Source of the DNA: an uncultured Eubacteriales bacterium
Lineage (GTDB): Bacteria > Bacillota > Clostridia > Oscillospirales > Oscillospiraceae
Assembly (NCBI GenBank): GCA_902475435.1
Contig: CABRZL010000001.1
Location: 76,129-140,128 of the forward strand
Direction of reading: 5' to 3'
DNA: 64,000 nucleotides
Part shown: positions 16,950 through 26,158 of the stretch, one piece after another
Numbering within the stretch: position 1 is the stretch's first letter
Layout of the letters: each line of letters starts with the position of its first letter
The notes under the pieces: generated by a model
Seen by the model: only the letters and a program-made list of their open reading frames with translations
Told to the model about the DNA's origin: nothing
Databases searched by the model: none
Translations under genes and position numbers: made by a program

Positions 16950-19595
16950 ATGAAAGAGTATCTATCAGAATCAGCAGAAGTCCTGTCTCAACAACAAACT
17001 TCTGCGCAGGGCCTTTCCGCTCAAGAAGCCGCTGCCCGGTTGGCCAAAGTGGGTCCCAACAAATTGGCCGAGGGTAAGAAGGTAACTTTACTTCAGCGCT
17101 TTTTGAAAGAACTGGCAGACCCCATGATTATCATCCTAATTGTGGCTGCCGTGATTTCCGGCATCACCGCTATATATTCCGGTGAGTCCTTTGCAGACGT
17201 CATTATTATTATGATCGTGGTAGTTATCAACGCAGTTCTTGGTGTGGTTCAGGAAAGCAAGGCAGAAAAGGCCATTGCCGCACTTCAGGAAATTGCCGCC
17301 GCCACTTCTAAAGTTCTGCGGGATGGCCGTCAAAGTACCATCCGCAGCGAAGAGTTGGTTCCCGGCGACATTATCGTCTTAGAAGCCGGCGACGCCGTTC
17401 CTGCTGATGCCCGTATCATCGAGTCCGCCAGCATGAAAATCGAGGAGGCCGCCCTAACCGGAGAATCCGTCCCTGTCAGCAAACTAGTCGACGCACTCCA
17501 GTTAAACGGCGAAAAAGATATTCCTCTCGGCGATCGGAAAAACATGGTCTATATGGGCTCTACCGTGGTATACGGTCGCGGCAAAGCGGTTGTCACTGGT
17601 ACCGGCATGAACACAGAAATGGGCAAGATTGCCGGCGCTCTTACTGCTGCCAAGGAAGATCAAACTCCTCTCCAGCGGAAACTGAGCCAGCTTAGTAAGA
17701 TTCTCAGCGCCCTAGTTCTTGGAATTTGTGTAATTATTTTTGCCATTGATTTGATTCGCGCTTATCCCAACATCACCGGCACCAGCATTCTCGACACCTT
17801 TATGGTGGCCGTGAGCCTTGCTGTCGCAGCCATCCCTGAGGGTCTGGCCGCTGTTGTGACAATCGTCCTATCCATCGGCGTTACCAAGATGTCCGCCAAC
17901 AACGCCATCATCCGTAAGCTTACTGCCGTAGAAACCCTCGGTTGTACACAAATCATCTGCTCTGATAAAACTGGTACCCTGACGCAAAACAAAATGACCG
18001 TGGTGGAACATTCTGGCGAAGATATCAATCGTCTGGCTCTTGCAATGGAACTATGTTCCGATGCGGAACTGGATGAAGACGGAGAAGCCATCGGCGAGCC
18101 TACGGAATGCGCATTGGTAAACGACGGCGCGAAATTGGGATTGCCCAAAAGCGAGTATAAGAAAACATATCCCCGTATCGGAGAGGCTCCGTTTGATTCT
18201 GGTCGTAAGATGATGTCCACGGTTCACCGCACCCCCGAAGGCAGCATTCTGCAATTTACCAAGGGCGCTCCTGACGAGGTATTAAAACGATGTTCTCATT
18301 TCTGGAACGGAAGCGAATCCATTCCTATGACCGAGCAGCTTCGTCAAAATATATTGTCTTCCAATAAGGCTATGGCCGATCAGGCCCTTCGTGTATTATG
18401 CGGCGCACAGAGGACATGGGATTCTGTCCCGCCCGACTATGAAGCTGCAACACTGGAGCAGGATCTTTGCTATCTGGGTCTGTCCGGAATGATAGACCCA
18501 ATCCGTCCCGAGGTTAAGGCCGCAATCGCCGAGTGCCGGCAAGCGGGCATTCGTCCCATTATGATTACCGGAGATCACAAGGACACCGCCGTTGCCATCG
18601 CCAAACAGCTTGGAATTTTGGAGGACGGTCAAACAGCCATCACCGGTTCTCAGCTGAACGACCTCTCCGACGATGAATTGGCCCAGCATATTGAAGAATT
18701 TTCCGTTTACGCCCGTGTACAGCCAGAACATAAAGTTCGGATCGTCAACGCTTGGAAGAAAAAAGGCTGTATCACCGCCATGACCGGCGACGGTGTTAAT
18801 GATGCTCCTTCCATTAAATCTGCGGACATTGGCGTGGGCATGGGAATCACAGGCACCGATGTAACCAAGAATGTAGCAGACATGGTATTGGCGGATGATA
18901 ACTTTGCTACCATTGTATCCGCTGTAGAAGAAGGCCGGCGAATCTATGACAACATTCGAAAGGCAATTCAGTTCTTGCTGGCTTCCAATTTGGCAGAAGT
19001 TCTGTCTATTTTTGCCGCCACTCTCATGAGCTTTACCATTCTCCAACCGGTGCATCTTCTTTGGATCAACCTGATTACGGACTGCTTCCCCGCTCTGGCT
19101 CTGGGCATGGAGGAAAGCGAACCCGATATTATGCAGCGTAAACCCAGAAATGCAAAAGAGGGCATTTTTGCTGGCGGTCTGGGCGTAGATGTGTTCCTTC
19201 AGGGCTTTATCGTCACATGTTTAACCCTTGCCGCGTACTTTGTCGGCCACTTTATGGAGGCCGGCATCTGGGAAATTACCGATAGCGCTGACGGTATGAC
19301 GATGGCATTTTTGACGTTGTCTATGGTGGAAATCTGCCACTCCTTCAATATGCGCTCCCGCAGAAAATCTGTATTTTCTCTAAAACATCACAACAAGTGG
19401 CTCTGGGGCGCCATGCTTCTTTCTCTGGTGCTGACTACCGCAGTAATCTATGTTCCGTTCCTGTCCGATGCTTTCGGCTTTGAACACATTAGCTTGGCCG
19501 AATATGCCGTTGCACTTGCCCTGGCCATCTGCATCATCCCGATTATGGAACTCGTCAAATTGATTCAGCGGACTTACGCACGGCGTCATTCTTAA
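16950..19595 (+). CDS. PMCA/SERCA-like P-type cation ATPase (calcium or manganese efflux)
   Basis: This 881-residue P2-type ATPase has an N-terminal cation ATPase domain, TGES near residue 165, PEGL in helix 4, the phosphorylation site DKTGTLT near 336, the GDGVND hinge near 620 and a C-terminal membrane block. The family usually exports Ca2+. Placement behind mntP and a Mn riboswitch raises the option of Mn2+ export; related riboswitch-controlled ATPases with Mn or Ca substrates are known in lactic streptococci. The start at 16950 follows GGAGG at 6 bases. A bidirectional terminator follows the gene. Confidence 0.92.
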   Translation: MKEYLSESAEVLSQQQTSAQGLSAQEAAARLAKVGPNKLAEGKKVTLLQRFLKELADPMIIILIVAAVISGITAIYSGESFADVIIIMIVVVINAVLGVVQESKAEKAIAALQEIAAATSKVLRDGRQSTIRSEELVPGDIIVLEAGDAVPADARIIESASMKIEEAALTGESVPVSKLVDALQLNGEKDIPLGDRKNMVYMGSTVVYGRGKAVVTGTGMNTEMGKIAGALTAAKEDQTPLQRKLSQLSKILSALVLGICVIIFAIDLIRAYPNITGTSILDTFMVAVSLAVAAIPEGLAAVVTIVLSIGVTKMSANNAIIRKLTAVETLGCTQIICSDKTGTLTQNKMTVVEHSGEDINRLALAMELCSDAELDEDGEAIGEPTECALVNDGAKLGLPKSEYKKTYPRIGEAPFDSGRKMMSTVHRTPEGSILQFTKGAPDEVLKRCSHFWNGSESIPMTEQLRQNILSSNKAMADQALRVLCGAQRTWDSVPPDYEAATLEQDLCYLGLSGMIDPIRPEVKAAIAECRQAGIRPIMITGDHKDTAVAIAKQLGILEDGQTAITGSQLNDLSDDELAQHIEEFSVYARVQPEHKVRIVNAWKKKGCITAMTGDGVNDAPSIKSADIGVGMGITGTDVTKNVADMVLADDNFATIVSAVEEGRRIYDNIRKAIQFLLASNLAEVLSIFAATLMSFTILQPVHLLWINLITDCFPALALGMEESEPDIMQRKPRNAKEGIFAGGLGVDVFLQGFIVTCLTLAAYFVGHFMEAGIWEITDSADGMTMAFLTLSMVEICHSFNMRSRRKSVFSLKHHNKWLWGAMLLSLVLTTAVIYVPFLSDAFGFEHISLAEYAVALALAICIIPIMELVKLIQRTYARRHS

Positions 19596-19650
19596 CGAAA
19601 CAAACGGCCATAGCTTTTCATGCTAAGACGTCCGTTTAATTCGCAAGCAT

Positions 19651-19689
19651 AAAAATGTCCGGTGCATGCAGTATGCACCGGACATTTTT
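19651..19689. terminator. Bidirectional terminator between the P-ATPase and mnmA
   Basis: AAAAATGTCCGGTGCAT and its exact complement flank a GCAGT loop, giving a 17-bp stem whose outer ends are A-run and U-run on both strands. It serves the plus-strand ATPase and the minus-strand mnmA. A weaker hairpin (AAACGG with CCGTTT) lies just before it. Confidence 0.93.
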
Positions 19690-20733
19690 CTATTCAATCG
19701 TCCCGCCGCCAAATACGGTATCTCCATCATAGAGCACTACTGCCTGTCCAGACGTTACCGCTCGTTGCGGTGCATCAAATTTTACGCAAAGCCGATTCCC
19801 CGTCAAAAACGCTCGGCATGGCTGTTCTGTCTGTCGATAGCGAATCTTTGCTTTCAATGCTCTTCCTTCTGGTGGGATCGACTCTGCCAGATTCACATTT
19901 AGGGCCGTAAGCTCTCTTGTAAACAGGGCGTCATTGGAACCCAACGTCACTGTATTGTTTGCCATGTCTTTTCCAAGCACGTAGAGCCGTGACTCTGCTG
20001 AAACACCAAGCCCTTTTCTCTGCCCAAGTGTATATCGAACCGCTCCTTTGTGCTGCCCCAGGACATGTCCATTTGGGTCAATAAAGTCTCCCGGATCATA
20101 TTTTTTCCCAGTGTATTGCTCTAGAAACGTTCCATAATCCCCATCTGGGATAAAACATATATCTTGACTTTCCTGTTTTTTTGCATTGATAAATCCATGC
20201 TTCTCTGCGATTTGCCGTACTTGTGCTTTTGTAAGCTCCCCCAGAGGAAATAATGTATGGGATAGCTGTTCTTGAGATAAAAAGTATAGCACATATGATT
20301 GATCTTTCTCCAGATCTGCCGCCTTTCTCAGGCGAAGCGCCCCCGCTGAATCTGATACAATCCTGGCATAGTGTCCCGTTGCAATGTAGTCGCAACCCAA
20401 TTCCTGCGCCTTCTGCCACAGGGCGCCAAATTTTAAATGCCGGTTGCAGGCAATACACGGATTGGGTGTTCTTCCGTTTTCATATTCCATCGCAAAGGGC
20501 ACAACCACATTTCGATCAAATTCAGAGGTAAAATCAAAAATATAATGTGGAATTCCCAACCGAAGGCATACGTTTTTTGCATCATCTGCATCATTCAGAG
20601 CTCCACACACTCCATCTGCTCCAGTATGAAGCTTCATTGTCACGCCAATGCAGTCATATCCCTGTTCTTTCAGCAGACATGCTGCGACGGAGGAATCTAC
20701 CCCGCCGCTCATACCAATCATACAGGTTGGCAT
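19690..20733 (-). CDS. mnmA: tRNA-specific 2-thiouridylase
   Basis: MnmA (347 residues) adds sulfur at position 2 of the wobble uridine in tRNA for Lys, Glu and Gln. The PP-loop GMSGGVDSS is at residues 7-15. The catalytic pair is Cys96 (in IACN) and Cys193 (in QDICFIPDGDY), with GHYAR near 120-124. Length is normal. It is encoded 5 bases after nadA in the same direction, so it is the second gene of a nadA-mnmA unit. The ATG follows GGAGG. Confidence 0.95.
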   Translation of the reverse strand: MPTCMIGMSGGVDSSVAACLLKEQGYDCIGVTMKLHTGADGVCGALNDADDAKNVCLRLGIPHYIFDFTSEFDRNVVVPFAMEYENGRTPNPCIACNRHLKFGALWQKAQELGCDYIATGHYARIVSDSAGALRLRKAADLEKDQSYVLYFLSQEQLSHTLFPLGELTKAQVRQIAEKHGFINAKKQESQDICFIPDGDYGTFLEQYTGKKYDPGDFIDPNGHVLGQHKGAVRYTLGQRKGLGVSAESRLYVLGKDMANNTVTLGSNDALFTRELTALNVNLAESIPPEGRALKAKIRYRQTEQPCRAFLTGNRLCVKFDAPQRAVTSGQAVVLYDGDTVFGGGTIE

Positions 20734-20738
20734 ATTCT

Positions 20739-21656
20739 CTAGCCTCCCAGCCGGATCATTTCATTGATACAACGCTGTGCCCCAGAGATAACCTCCGGCT
20801 CCAGCTCGATCACTTCGCCGCCCTGTCCCTTGACACATAAAAGCACATCTGCCAAGGTGGTCATTTTCATATCGGGGCAAACAAGCGATTTGGACAAATA
20901 GTGGAACCGCTTATCCGGACACTCAAACTGAAGGTGCTCCAGGATACTGGTCTCAGTCCCAATGATGAACTCCTTCACATCAGATTCTCTTGCAAATTGC
21001 ATAATCCCTGTCGTAGACCCCACATAGTCTGCAGCTCTCACCACTTCCGGTTGACATTCGGGATGTACCAGCAGCAACGCACCAGGATGGTTTCTCCGCG
21101 CTGCCTCTACGTCCCGCTTTGTTACCAGCGCATGCCTGGGACAGCCGCCTTTCAAAAACCGAATATTTTTCTCCGGCACCTGTTCTGCCACATATTGCGC
21201 CAAATTTTGGTCCGGAACAAACAAAATATTCTCCTGCTTCATGGCCTTTATAATCTTTACAGCCGAGGAGGAGGTTACGCATACATCACAGATTGTCTTG
21301 AGCCGAGATGTTGTATTAATATAACATACGACCGCATAACCAGGATACTGCGGTAAAATCGCTTCAATATCTTCCCGGTCCATTTGATCGGCCATGGGAC
21401 ATCCAGCCTCAGGATGACTTAAAATCACTGTTTTTTCTGGCGCCAGCACCTTGCAGGTTTCCGCCATAAAACGGACACCGCACATTAACACAGTCCGATG
21501 CTCGTCCTTTGCCGCTTGGACGCTCAGTCCATAGGAGTCCCCCACATAGTCTGCTACATCCAGGATCTCCTGCCCCTGATAAGCATGTGCCAAAATGCAC
21601 ACATCATTTTCTTTCTTGAATCGTAGAATCTCCTGCTGCATCTCACAAATTGTCAT
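20739..21656 (-). CDS. nadA: Quinolinate synthase
   Basis: NadA (305 residues) condenses iminoaspartate with dihydroxyacetone phosphate to make quinolinate, the first pyridine ring of NAD. It is a [4Fe-4S] enzyme. Visible marks are AHAYQGQEILDVADYVGDS near residue 24, the cysteine near 80 in LMCGVRF, the central segment ending in GGCPRHAL, HPECQPEV, and the C-terminal cysteines in FECPDK and LVCPDMKM. nadB and nadC, its usual neighbours, are not next to it. The start is preceded by GAGGAGG. It has its own strong promoter. Confidence 0.94.
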   Translation of the reverse strand: MTICEMQQEILRFKKENDVCILAHAYQGQEILDVADYVGDSYGLSVQAAKDEHRTVLMCGVRFMAETCKVLAPEKTVILSHPEAGCPMADQMDREDIEAILPQYPGYAVVCYINTTSRLKTICDVCVTSSSAVKIIKAMKQENILFVPDQNLAQYVAEQVPEKNIRFLKGGCPRHALVTKRDVEAARRNHPGALLLVHPECQPEVVRAADYVGSTTGIMQFARESDVKEFIIGTETSILEHLQFECPDKRFHYLSKSLVCPDMKMTTLADVLLCVKGQGGEVIELEPEVISGAQRCINEMIRLGG

Positions 21657-21724
21657 TGTATATCCTCCTCACAGGTAGATGCCGGCGCCTCCTTAATCCT
21701 GTCCGGCTTTTGACACTTAGCGTT

Positions 21725-21754
21725 ATTATACGCAGAAAAACCACCCTTTGTCAA
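21725..21754 (-). promoter_or_regulatory. Promoter of nadA-mnmA
   Basis: On the minus strand TTGACA (21754-21749), an 18-base spacer and TATAAT (21730-21725) give a near-consensus promoter about 70 bases before nadA. Confidence 0.85.
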
Positions 21755-21799
21755 CACGAATCCCCACTTTTATACTATGATTTATGCAAAAAATAGCAC

Positions 21800-21828
21800 T
21801 TGATTTCCTATCATTCCTATCGTATATT
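21800..21828 (+). promoter_or_regulatory. Promoter of the Rrf2-type regulator, with partial dyad
   Basis: TTGATT (21800-21805), a 17-base spacer and TATATT (21823-21828). CCTA at 21817-21820 and TAGG at 21828-21831 form the arms of a partial dyad over the -10, a plausible self-regulation site for an Rrf2 protein; this last point is inference. Confidence 0.6.
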
Positions 21829-21860
21829 AGGATATAATAACATTTTGGGAGGGAATTGCA

Positions 21861-22304
21861 GTGAAACTATCCACTCGTGGCCGTTATGCCCTCAGAATGA
21901 TGCTGGACATTGCTCTGCACCCTGGTGAAACCAGCGTATCTTTAAAATCTATTGCCCAACGCCAGAACATATCCGTTAAATACTTAGAACAAATCGTCAC
22001 TCCCCTTGTACGAGGAGGTTATCTGCGGGCCAGCCGAGGGGCCCAGGGAGGTTATCAGCTCAATCGTCCCCCAGAGGAATATACTGTTGGCACCATTCTC
22101 CGAGTCATTGAAGGTAGCTTGTCCCCGGTTGCCTGCCTGGATGCCGACGAGTGCATATGTGACCGCCAGAGTCAGTGTGTCACTGTCGAAGTCTACCGAC
22201 AAATTGACGCGGCCATTGACTCGGTCGTAAACAATATCACGCTAAAGGATTTGGTGGACATGCAATATAAAAAATGGGGCAAAACTCCTCCGCCCAAAGA
22301 ATGA
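21861..22304 (+). CDS. Rrf2/IscR-type transcriptional regulator
   Basis: This 147-residue regulator begins with the Rrf2 signature MKLSTRGRYALRMMLDIA and a winged helix (residues 1-70, with ISVKYLEQIV). The cluster Cys92, Cys98, Cys100, Cys106 corresponds to the three-cysteine iron-sulfur region of IscR. It may sense Fe-S status or cysteine supply, as IscR and CymR do. The start is GTG 21861 after GGGAGGG. It is divergent from nadA-mnmA, which encode an Fe-S enzyme and a sulfur-transfer enzyme, so regulation of that pair is a reasonable guess. It has its own promoter and terminator. Confidence 0.9.
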   Translation: MKLSTRGRYALRMMLDIALHPGETSVSLKSIAQRQNISVKYLEQIVTPLVRGGYLRASRGAQGGYQLNRPPEEYTVGTILRVIEGSLSPVACLDADECICDRQSQCVTVEVYRQIDAAIDSVVNNITLKDLVDMQYKKWGKTPPPKE

Positions 22305-22314
22305 CATATCAAAC

Positions 22315-22352
22315 AAACCGCTTGCTGTTTCAATTCTCACAGCAAGCGGTTT
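22315..22352. terminator. Terminator between the Rrf2 gene and pgsA
   Basis: AAACCGCTTGCTGT and ACAGCAAGCGGTTT form a 14-bp stem with a 10-base loop; the ends give short U-rich tails on both strands between two convergent genes. Confidence 0.85.
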
Positions 22353-22366
22353 TCCTGACTTTGTCG

Positions 22367-22945
22367 TTATGTTTCATTTTTTGCCCGTCGAACCATCGCC
22401 CGGAACATCAACAGATACGTTACAAAACTCCATAACAAAAGCCCCACACCTATCAGGATCAGCACATTGGACAATATCGAAGGAATCCCCGGCACCAGCA
22501 ATAACAGTACCATCATCGCATAGAGATAAAAGGTCGTCACTTTTCCACACCACATGGCACCATCGTTATACCCGGCTTGCTTTACCGCATAGAGCCCGTA
22601 TATTCCCTGCCCAACTTCTTTAATCACCAAAATCAACAGCAAAAGCTTCATAAATTGATAATGGCGGCACAGGCAAAACGCAACTACAGCCTGGGTCAGC
22701 TTATCTGCGATTGGATCCAGCACTTTCCCCAACTCTGAAATCATATGAAAATGTCTGGCAATTTTCCCATCCGCAAAATCCGTCAGTCCCGATAGCGCAA
22801 GCACGCCTATGGCATAGTAATAATCGCTCTGGCTGTCTGCGTTCCAGTAAATTACTGCAAACACGCCCGCTAAAATCAGCCGGAATACACTCAATAGATT
22901 CGGTATGGTCAAGATTCGTCGTGTGTGGATATCCCTTTGGGCCAT
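22367..22945 (-). CDS. pgsA: CDP-alcohol phosphatidyltransferase (phosphatidylglycerophosphate synthase type)
   Basis: This 192-residue membrane protein has the CDP-alcohol transferase motif DG-xx-AR-x8-G-xxx-D-xxx-D, read as DGKIARHFHMISELGKVLDP and then IAD near residues 57-80, and four to five other hydrophobic helices. It would make phosphatidylglycerol phosphate from CDP-diacylglycerol and glycerol 3-phosphate; another alcohol substrate cannot be excluded. The ATG at 22945 follows GGGAGA at 7 bases. A TTG start further out at 23014 is possible but lies deeper in the preceding gene. The first 37 bases overlap the end of the glycosyltransferase gene. Confidence 0.85.
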   Translation of the reverse strand: MAQRDIHTRRILTIPNLLSVFRLILAGVFAVIYWNADSQSDYYYAIGVLALSGLTDFADGKIARHFHMISELGKVLDPIADKLTQAVVAFCLCRHYQFMKLLLLILVIKEVGQGIYGLYAVKQAGYNDGAMWCGKVTTFYLYAMMVLLLLVPGIPSILSNVLILIGVGLLLWSFVTYLLMFRAMVRRAKNET

Positions 22946-23781
22946 CGGCGTATCTCCCCTCTCAATTTCATCGTTTTTCGTGCAGGTCCCCCATCCAGCG
23001 CTGGCAAAACCCAAAATGGAGCCATCTGAAGCGGGTTTTTCCGAACCGGCGCGGTAAGCGTTTTATAGTTTTCATAAAGTCGAGACCGGGTTTTTATCGT
23101 TCTTGATAAGGTGATTCCAGACGCTGACAAGCTCCCCTTTGTTTTCTGATAAAAGTATACCGCCCGTTCCAATACCGTTACAGTCGTTACATATTGCAGA
23201 TAGCAAAAATTAAAGCTCGTATCTTCACACCAAGAAAGATCTTCCGGGCAGGAAACTGCTCTTCGCCGGATCAGACTGCGCTTATAAAGCTTGTTCCACA
23301 AAACACCGTAATAAAAATTTCCAGGCGCCCGCATCATGTTTTCTACATATTCATCCTTCGTCATGATGCCGGAAACGCCTATACTACTATGCTCATAAAC
23401 CCGTCGGCCTGAAACCCGATAAAACCCCGCTGTAATCAATTCACTTCCTGTCTTAATTGCAGCAGCTACCAACACCTCTGTCGCATCCCGAGTCACCCAG
23501 TCGTCACTGTCACAAAACTGAATGTACTCGCCATTTGCCTCAGCCATAGCGCGGTTCCTTCCAGCGGCTACTCCCTGGTGTGCCTGCCGCAACAAACGAA
23601 ACCGGGAATCTTTTTCACAATATTCCGTGCAAATCGCACGGCTCCCATCTGTGCTTCCATCATCCACCAACAACACTTCTATGTTGTCATAACTTTGATT
23701 TCTGATCCTTCCCAGACACTTTCGAAGAGTTTTTTCTGCATTATAAATGGGGATAATAATGCTAACCAGCGGCTGGTTCAC
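22909..23781 (-). CDS. Family 2 glycosyltransferase
   Basis: This 290-residue protein has a GT-A fold start, VSIIIPIYNAEKTLRKCLG at residues 6-24, VLLVDDGSTDGS near 36-47 and the DxD-like QFCDSDDW near 91-98, all typical of GT2 enzymes that add sugars to wall or capsule polymers. The C-terminal 60 residues are basic and look less conserved. The start is GTG 23781 after AAGGGGGG. It is upstream of pgsA in the same direction and overlaps it by 37 bases. Donor and acceptor are not known. Confidence 0.88.
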   Translation of the reverse strand: MNQPLVSIIIPIYNAEKTLRKCLGRIRNQSYDNIEVLLVDDGSTDGSRAICTEYCEKDSRFRLLRQAHQGVAAGRNRAMAEANGEYIQFCDSDDWVTRDATEVLVAAAIKTGSELITAGFYRVSGRRVYEHSSIGVSGIMTKDEYVENMMRAPGNFYYGVLWNKLYKRSLIRRRAVSCPEDLSWCEDTSFNFCYLQYVTTVTVLERAVYFYQKTKGSLSASGITLSRTIKTRSRLYENYKTLTAPVRKNPLQMAPFWVLPALDGGPARKTMKLRGEIRRWPKGISTHDES

Positions 23782-23834
23782 GCTGCATCCCCCCTTGGGA
23801 AAACTATTTCATCCTTCAACAATCAAACATGTTC

Positions 23835-23863
23835 ATTATAAACAGCCGTTTTGACAAAGTCAA
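23835..23863 (-). promoter_or_regulatory. Promoter of the glycosyltransferase-pgsA unit
   Basis: On the minus strand TTGACT (23863-23858), a 17-base spacer and TATAAT (23840-23835) lie about 55 bases before the GTG start. Confidence 0.8.
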
Positions 23864-23995
23864 CGGTCATTTCTGTCCGTACAATTTCACACACTGTGAA
23901 CAATTTGTTAATTTCCTTCGCCCCTCTTGCTTTCCCTGTTGTTTTGATATAACATTTTATGCGAAAAACAATTTCCATAAGAAAGGATATTTCTC

Positions 23996-26158
23996 ATGCT
24001 GAACATTCTGAAACTACTACGCAGACATGTAGGCACAATTCTCGTGATCCTGCTACTGCTGGTGGCAGAGGCATGGTGCGATCTTGCATTGCCGGGATAT
24101 ACCAGCGACATTGTAGATGTTGGCATCCAGCAGAATGGGATTGACTCAACTCTGCCTGAGACGCTTCGTCCCGAAAGCTTTCAGGTGCTAACCCTGCTGA
24201 TGGATCAATCAGATGCTGATCTTGCCCGGCGCAGCTATTCTTTGGAGGATGACCGCTATACACTGACAGATTCCATTTCCAAGGAAGAGCAACAGCAGCT
24301 CTCTGACGCCTTTGCGCTGCCCATGGCGCTGTGTTACCAGGCAAAACAAAGCGGCGAAATAGACCTCTCCGCCCTGCCTGCTGCCGTGGAATCCGGTGTA
24401 GTCACACCGGAACAGTTGATCGACATGCGCGACGAAGCCCAGGCACAAATGACCGAAATCAGCGATACTATGCTCGATCAAGTTGCAATTGAGTACATGA
24501 AGGAAGAATACACTGCTCTGGACATGGATCTCGACGCAATGCAACGGAATTATTTGATTCTGGCAGGCGCAAAAATGCTGGGCGTTACGCTGCTCTCTGT
24601 ATTGTCCGTTATTATCATTACACTACTAGCCAGCCGTACAGCCGCCGCAGTAAGCCGCGACCTCCGGGAAAAGGTCTACAGCCATGTACTGTCTTTTTCC
24701 TCGGCAGAAATGGATCAGTTTTCCACCGCCTCTCTCATCACTCGTTCTACCAACGACATTCAACAAGTACAAATGGTAATTGTAATGCTGCTTCGAATGG
24801 TATTATATGCTCCCATTCTTGGCATAGGCGGCATTATCAAAGTCACAAACACCCGTACCGGCCTTGGCTGGATTATCGCTGTCGCGGTAGGATGTCTTCT
24901 GGGTGTGGTTTTAATTCTGGTCTCTATTGCCATGCCGAAATTTAAGAAAATGCAGACCTTAGTGGATGATTTGAACTTGGTAAGCCGGGAAATCCTGACC
25001 GGAATTCCCGTCATTCGTGCATTCTCCCGTGAGGAGTTTGAAATCCGTCACTTTGATAAGGCTAATACCAACCTCAAGAACAATCAGCTCTTTGTGAACC
25101 GCACAATGGCTATTATGTATCCCATGATGATGATAATTATGTATGGGATTACCGCATTGATTGTTTGGTGCGGCGCCAAGGGTATTAACTTGGGTACCAT
25201 GCAGACCGGCGATTTGACTGCCTTCATCACCTACACCATGCAGATTGTCATGGCGTTTATGATGATTACAATGGTTTCCATCATGCTTCCTCGTGCCTCC
25301 GTCGCCGCCACTCGTATTATGGAAGTGCTAAATACCCAACCCACGATCCACGATCCCAGCACCCCAGTTTCCGTGGATCGTCAGGCCGCAAAAGGCATTG
25401 TGACCTTCCACGATGTCTCTTTCACTTATCCTGGCGGTACGGCGCCAGCTCTGGAGCACATCAGTTTTACAGCTCATCCCGGCCAAACCACCGCTATCAT
25501 CGGTTCCACCGGTTGCGGAAAATCTACTTTGATTCATCTGATTCCCCGATTCTATGATGTGACAGAGGGATCTATTACAATTGACGGCACTGATATTCGC
25601 GATATGACGCAGGCTGATCTGCGTAGCCTCTTGGGTTTTGTCCCACAGAAGGGCATTCTATTTTCCGGTGACATTGAGAGTAACCTGAAATTTGGCGGCA
25701 ATAACATTACCGACGAGGATATGCACCAGGCCGCCGAAATCGCGCAGGCCGCGGACTTCATTGCAGAAAAGCCAGACGGCTATTCCGCTCCCATTGCACA
25801 GGGCGGTACTAATGTCTCCGGCGGGCAAAAACAGCGTCTTTCCATTGCTCGGGCCATTGCAAAACATCCAAAGATTTATCTCTTTGACGACAGTTTTTCA
25901 GCTTTGGACTATAAAACCGATGCAAAGCTGCGGCAGGTTTTACATGAAAGTATGGATGACGCCACGGTAATTTTGGTTGCCCAGCGTATCTCCACCGTTC
26001 TTCATGCACAGGAAATTCTTGTGTTAGACGAGGGAAAAATTGTGGGCCGGGGCACCCATGAAGAACTGCTGAAAAACTGTCCCGAATATTTAGAAATTGC
26101 AAAGAGTCAGCTTTCTCCCAAAGAGTTGGGGCTGGAAGGAGGCGAGGACAATGGCTGA
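23996..26158 (+). CDS. Heterodimeric ABC exporter, subunit with large extracytoplasmic insertion
   Basis: This 720-residue half-transporter has a type I exporter membrane domain and a C-terminal ATPase. Between helices 1 and 2 (about residues 35-185) lies a long soluble insertion, which is typical of one partner in clostridial LmrCD/BmrCD-like pairs. The ATPase has Walker A GSTGCGKST near residue 502, signature NVSGGQKQR near 605 and Walker B YLFDDSFSALD. Asp stands in place of the catalytic Glu, so this is the non-canonical site expected in such heterodimers. The ATG follows AAAGGA. The gene overlaps the partner gene by 8 bases. Drug or peptide export is inferred from the family. Confidence 0.92.
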   Translation: MLNILKLLRRHVGTILVILLLLVAEAWCDLALPGYTSDIVDVGIQQNGIDSTLPETLRPESFQVLTLLMDQSDADLARRSYSLEDDRYTLTDSISKEEQQQLSDAFALPMALCYQAKQSGEIDLSALPAAVESGVVTPEQLIDMRDEAQAQMTEISDTMLDQVAIEYMKEEYTALDMDLDAMQRNYLILAGAKMLGVTLLSVLSVIIITLLASRTAAAVSRDLREKVYSHVLSFSSAEMDQFSTASLITRSTNDIQQVQMVIVMLLRMVLYAPILGIGGIIKVTNTRTGLGWIIAVAVGCLLGVVLILVSIAMPKFKKMQTLVDDLNLVSREILTGIPVIRAFSREEFEIRHFDKANTNLKNNQLFVNRTMAIMYPMMMIIMYGITALIVWCGAKGINLGTMQTGDLTAFITYTMQIVMAFMMITMVSIMLPRASVAATRIMEVLNTQPTIHDPSTPVSVDRQAAKGIVTFHDVSFTYPGGTAPALEHISFTAHPGQTTAIIGSTGCGKSTLIHLIPRFYDVTEGSITIDGTDIRDMTQADLRSLLGFVPQKGILFSGDIESNLKFGGNNITDEDMHQAAEIAQAADFIAEKPDGYSAPIAQGGTNVSGGQKQRLSIARAIAKHPKIYLFDDSFSALDYKTDAKLRQVLHESMDDATVILVAQRISTVLHAQEILVLDEGKIVGRGTHEELLKNCPEYLEIAKSQLSPKELGLEGGEDNG

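Noticed and set aside
18396..19055. Minus-strand frame of 219 codons inside the P-type ATPase gene
   Set aside because: Overlaps the conserved GDGVND region of the plus-strand gene and has no supporting signals.
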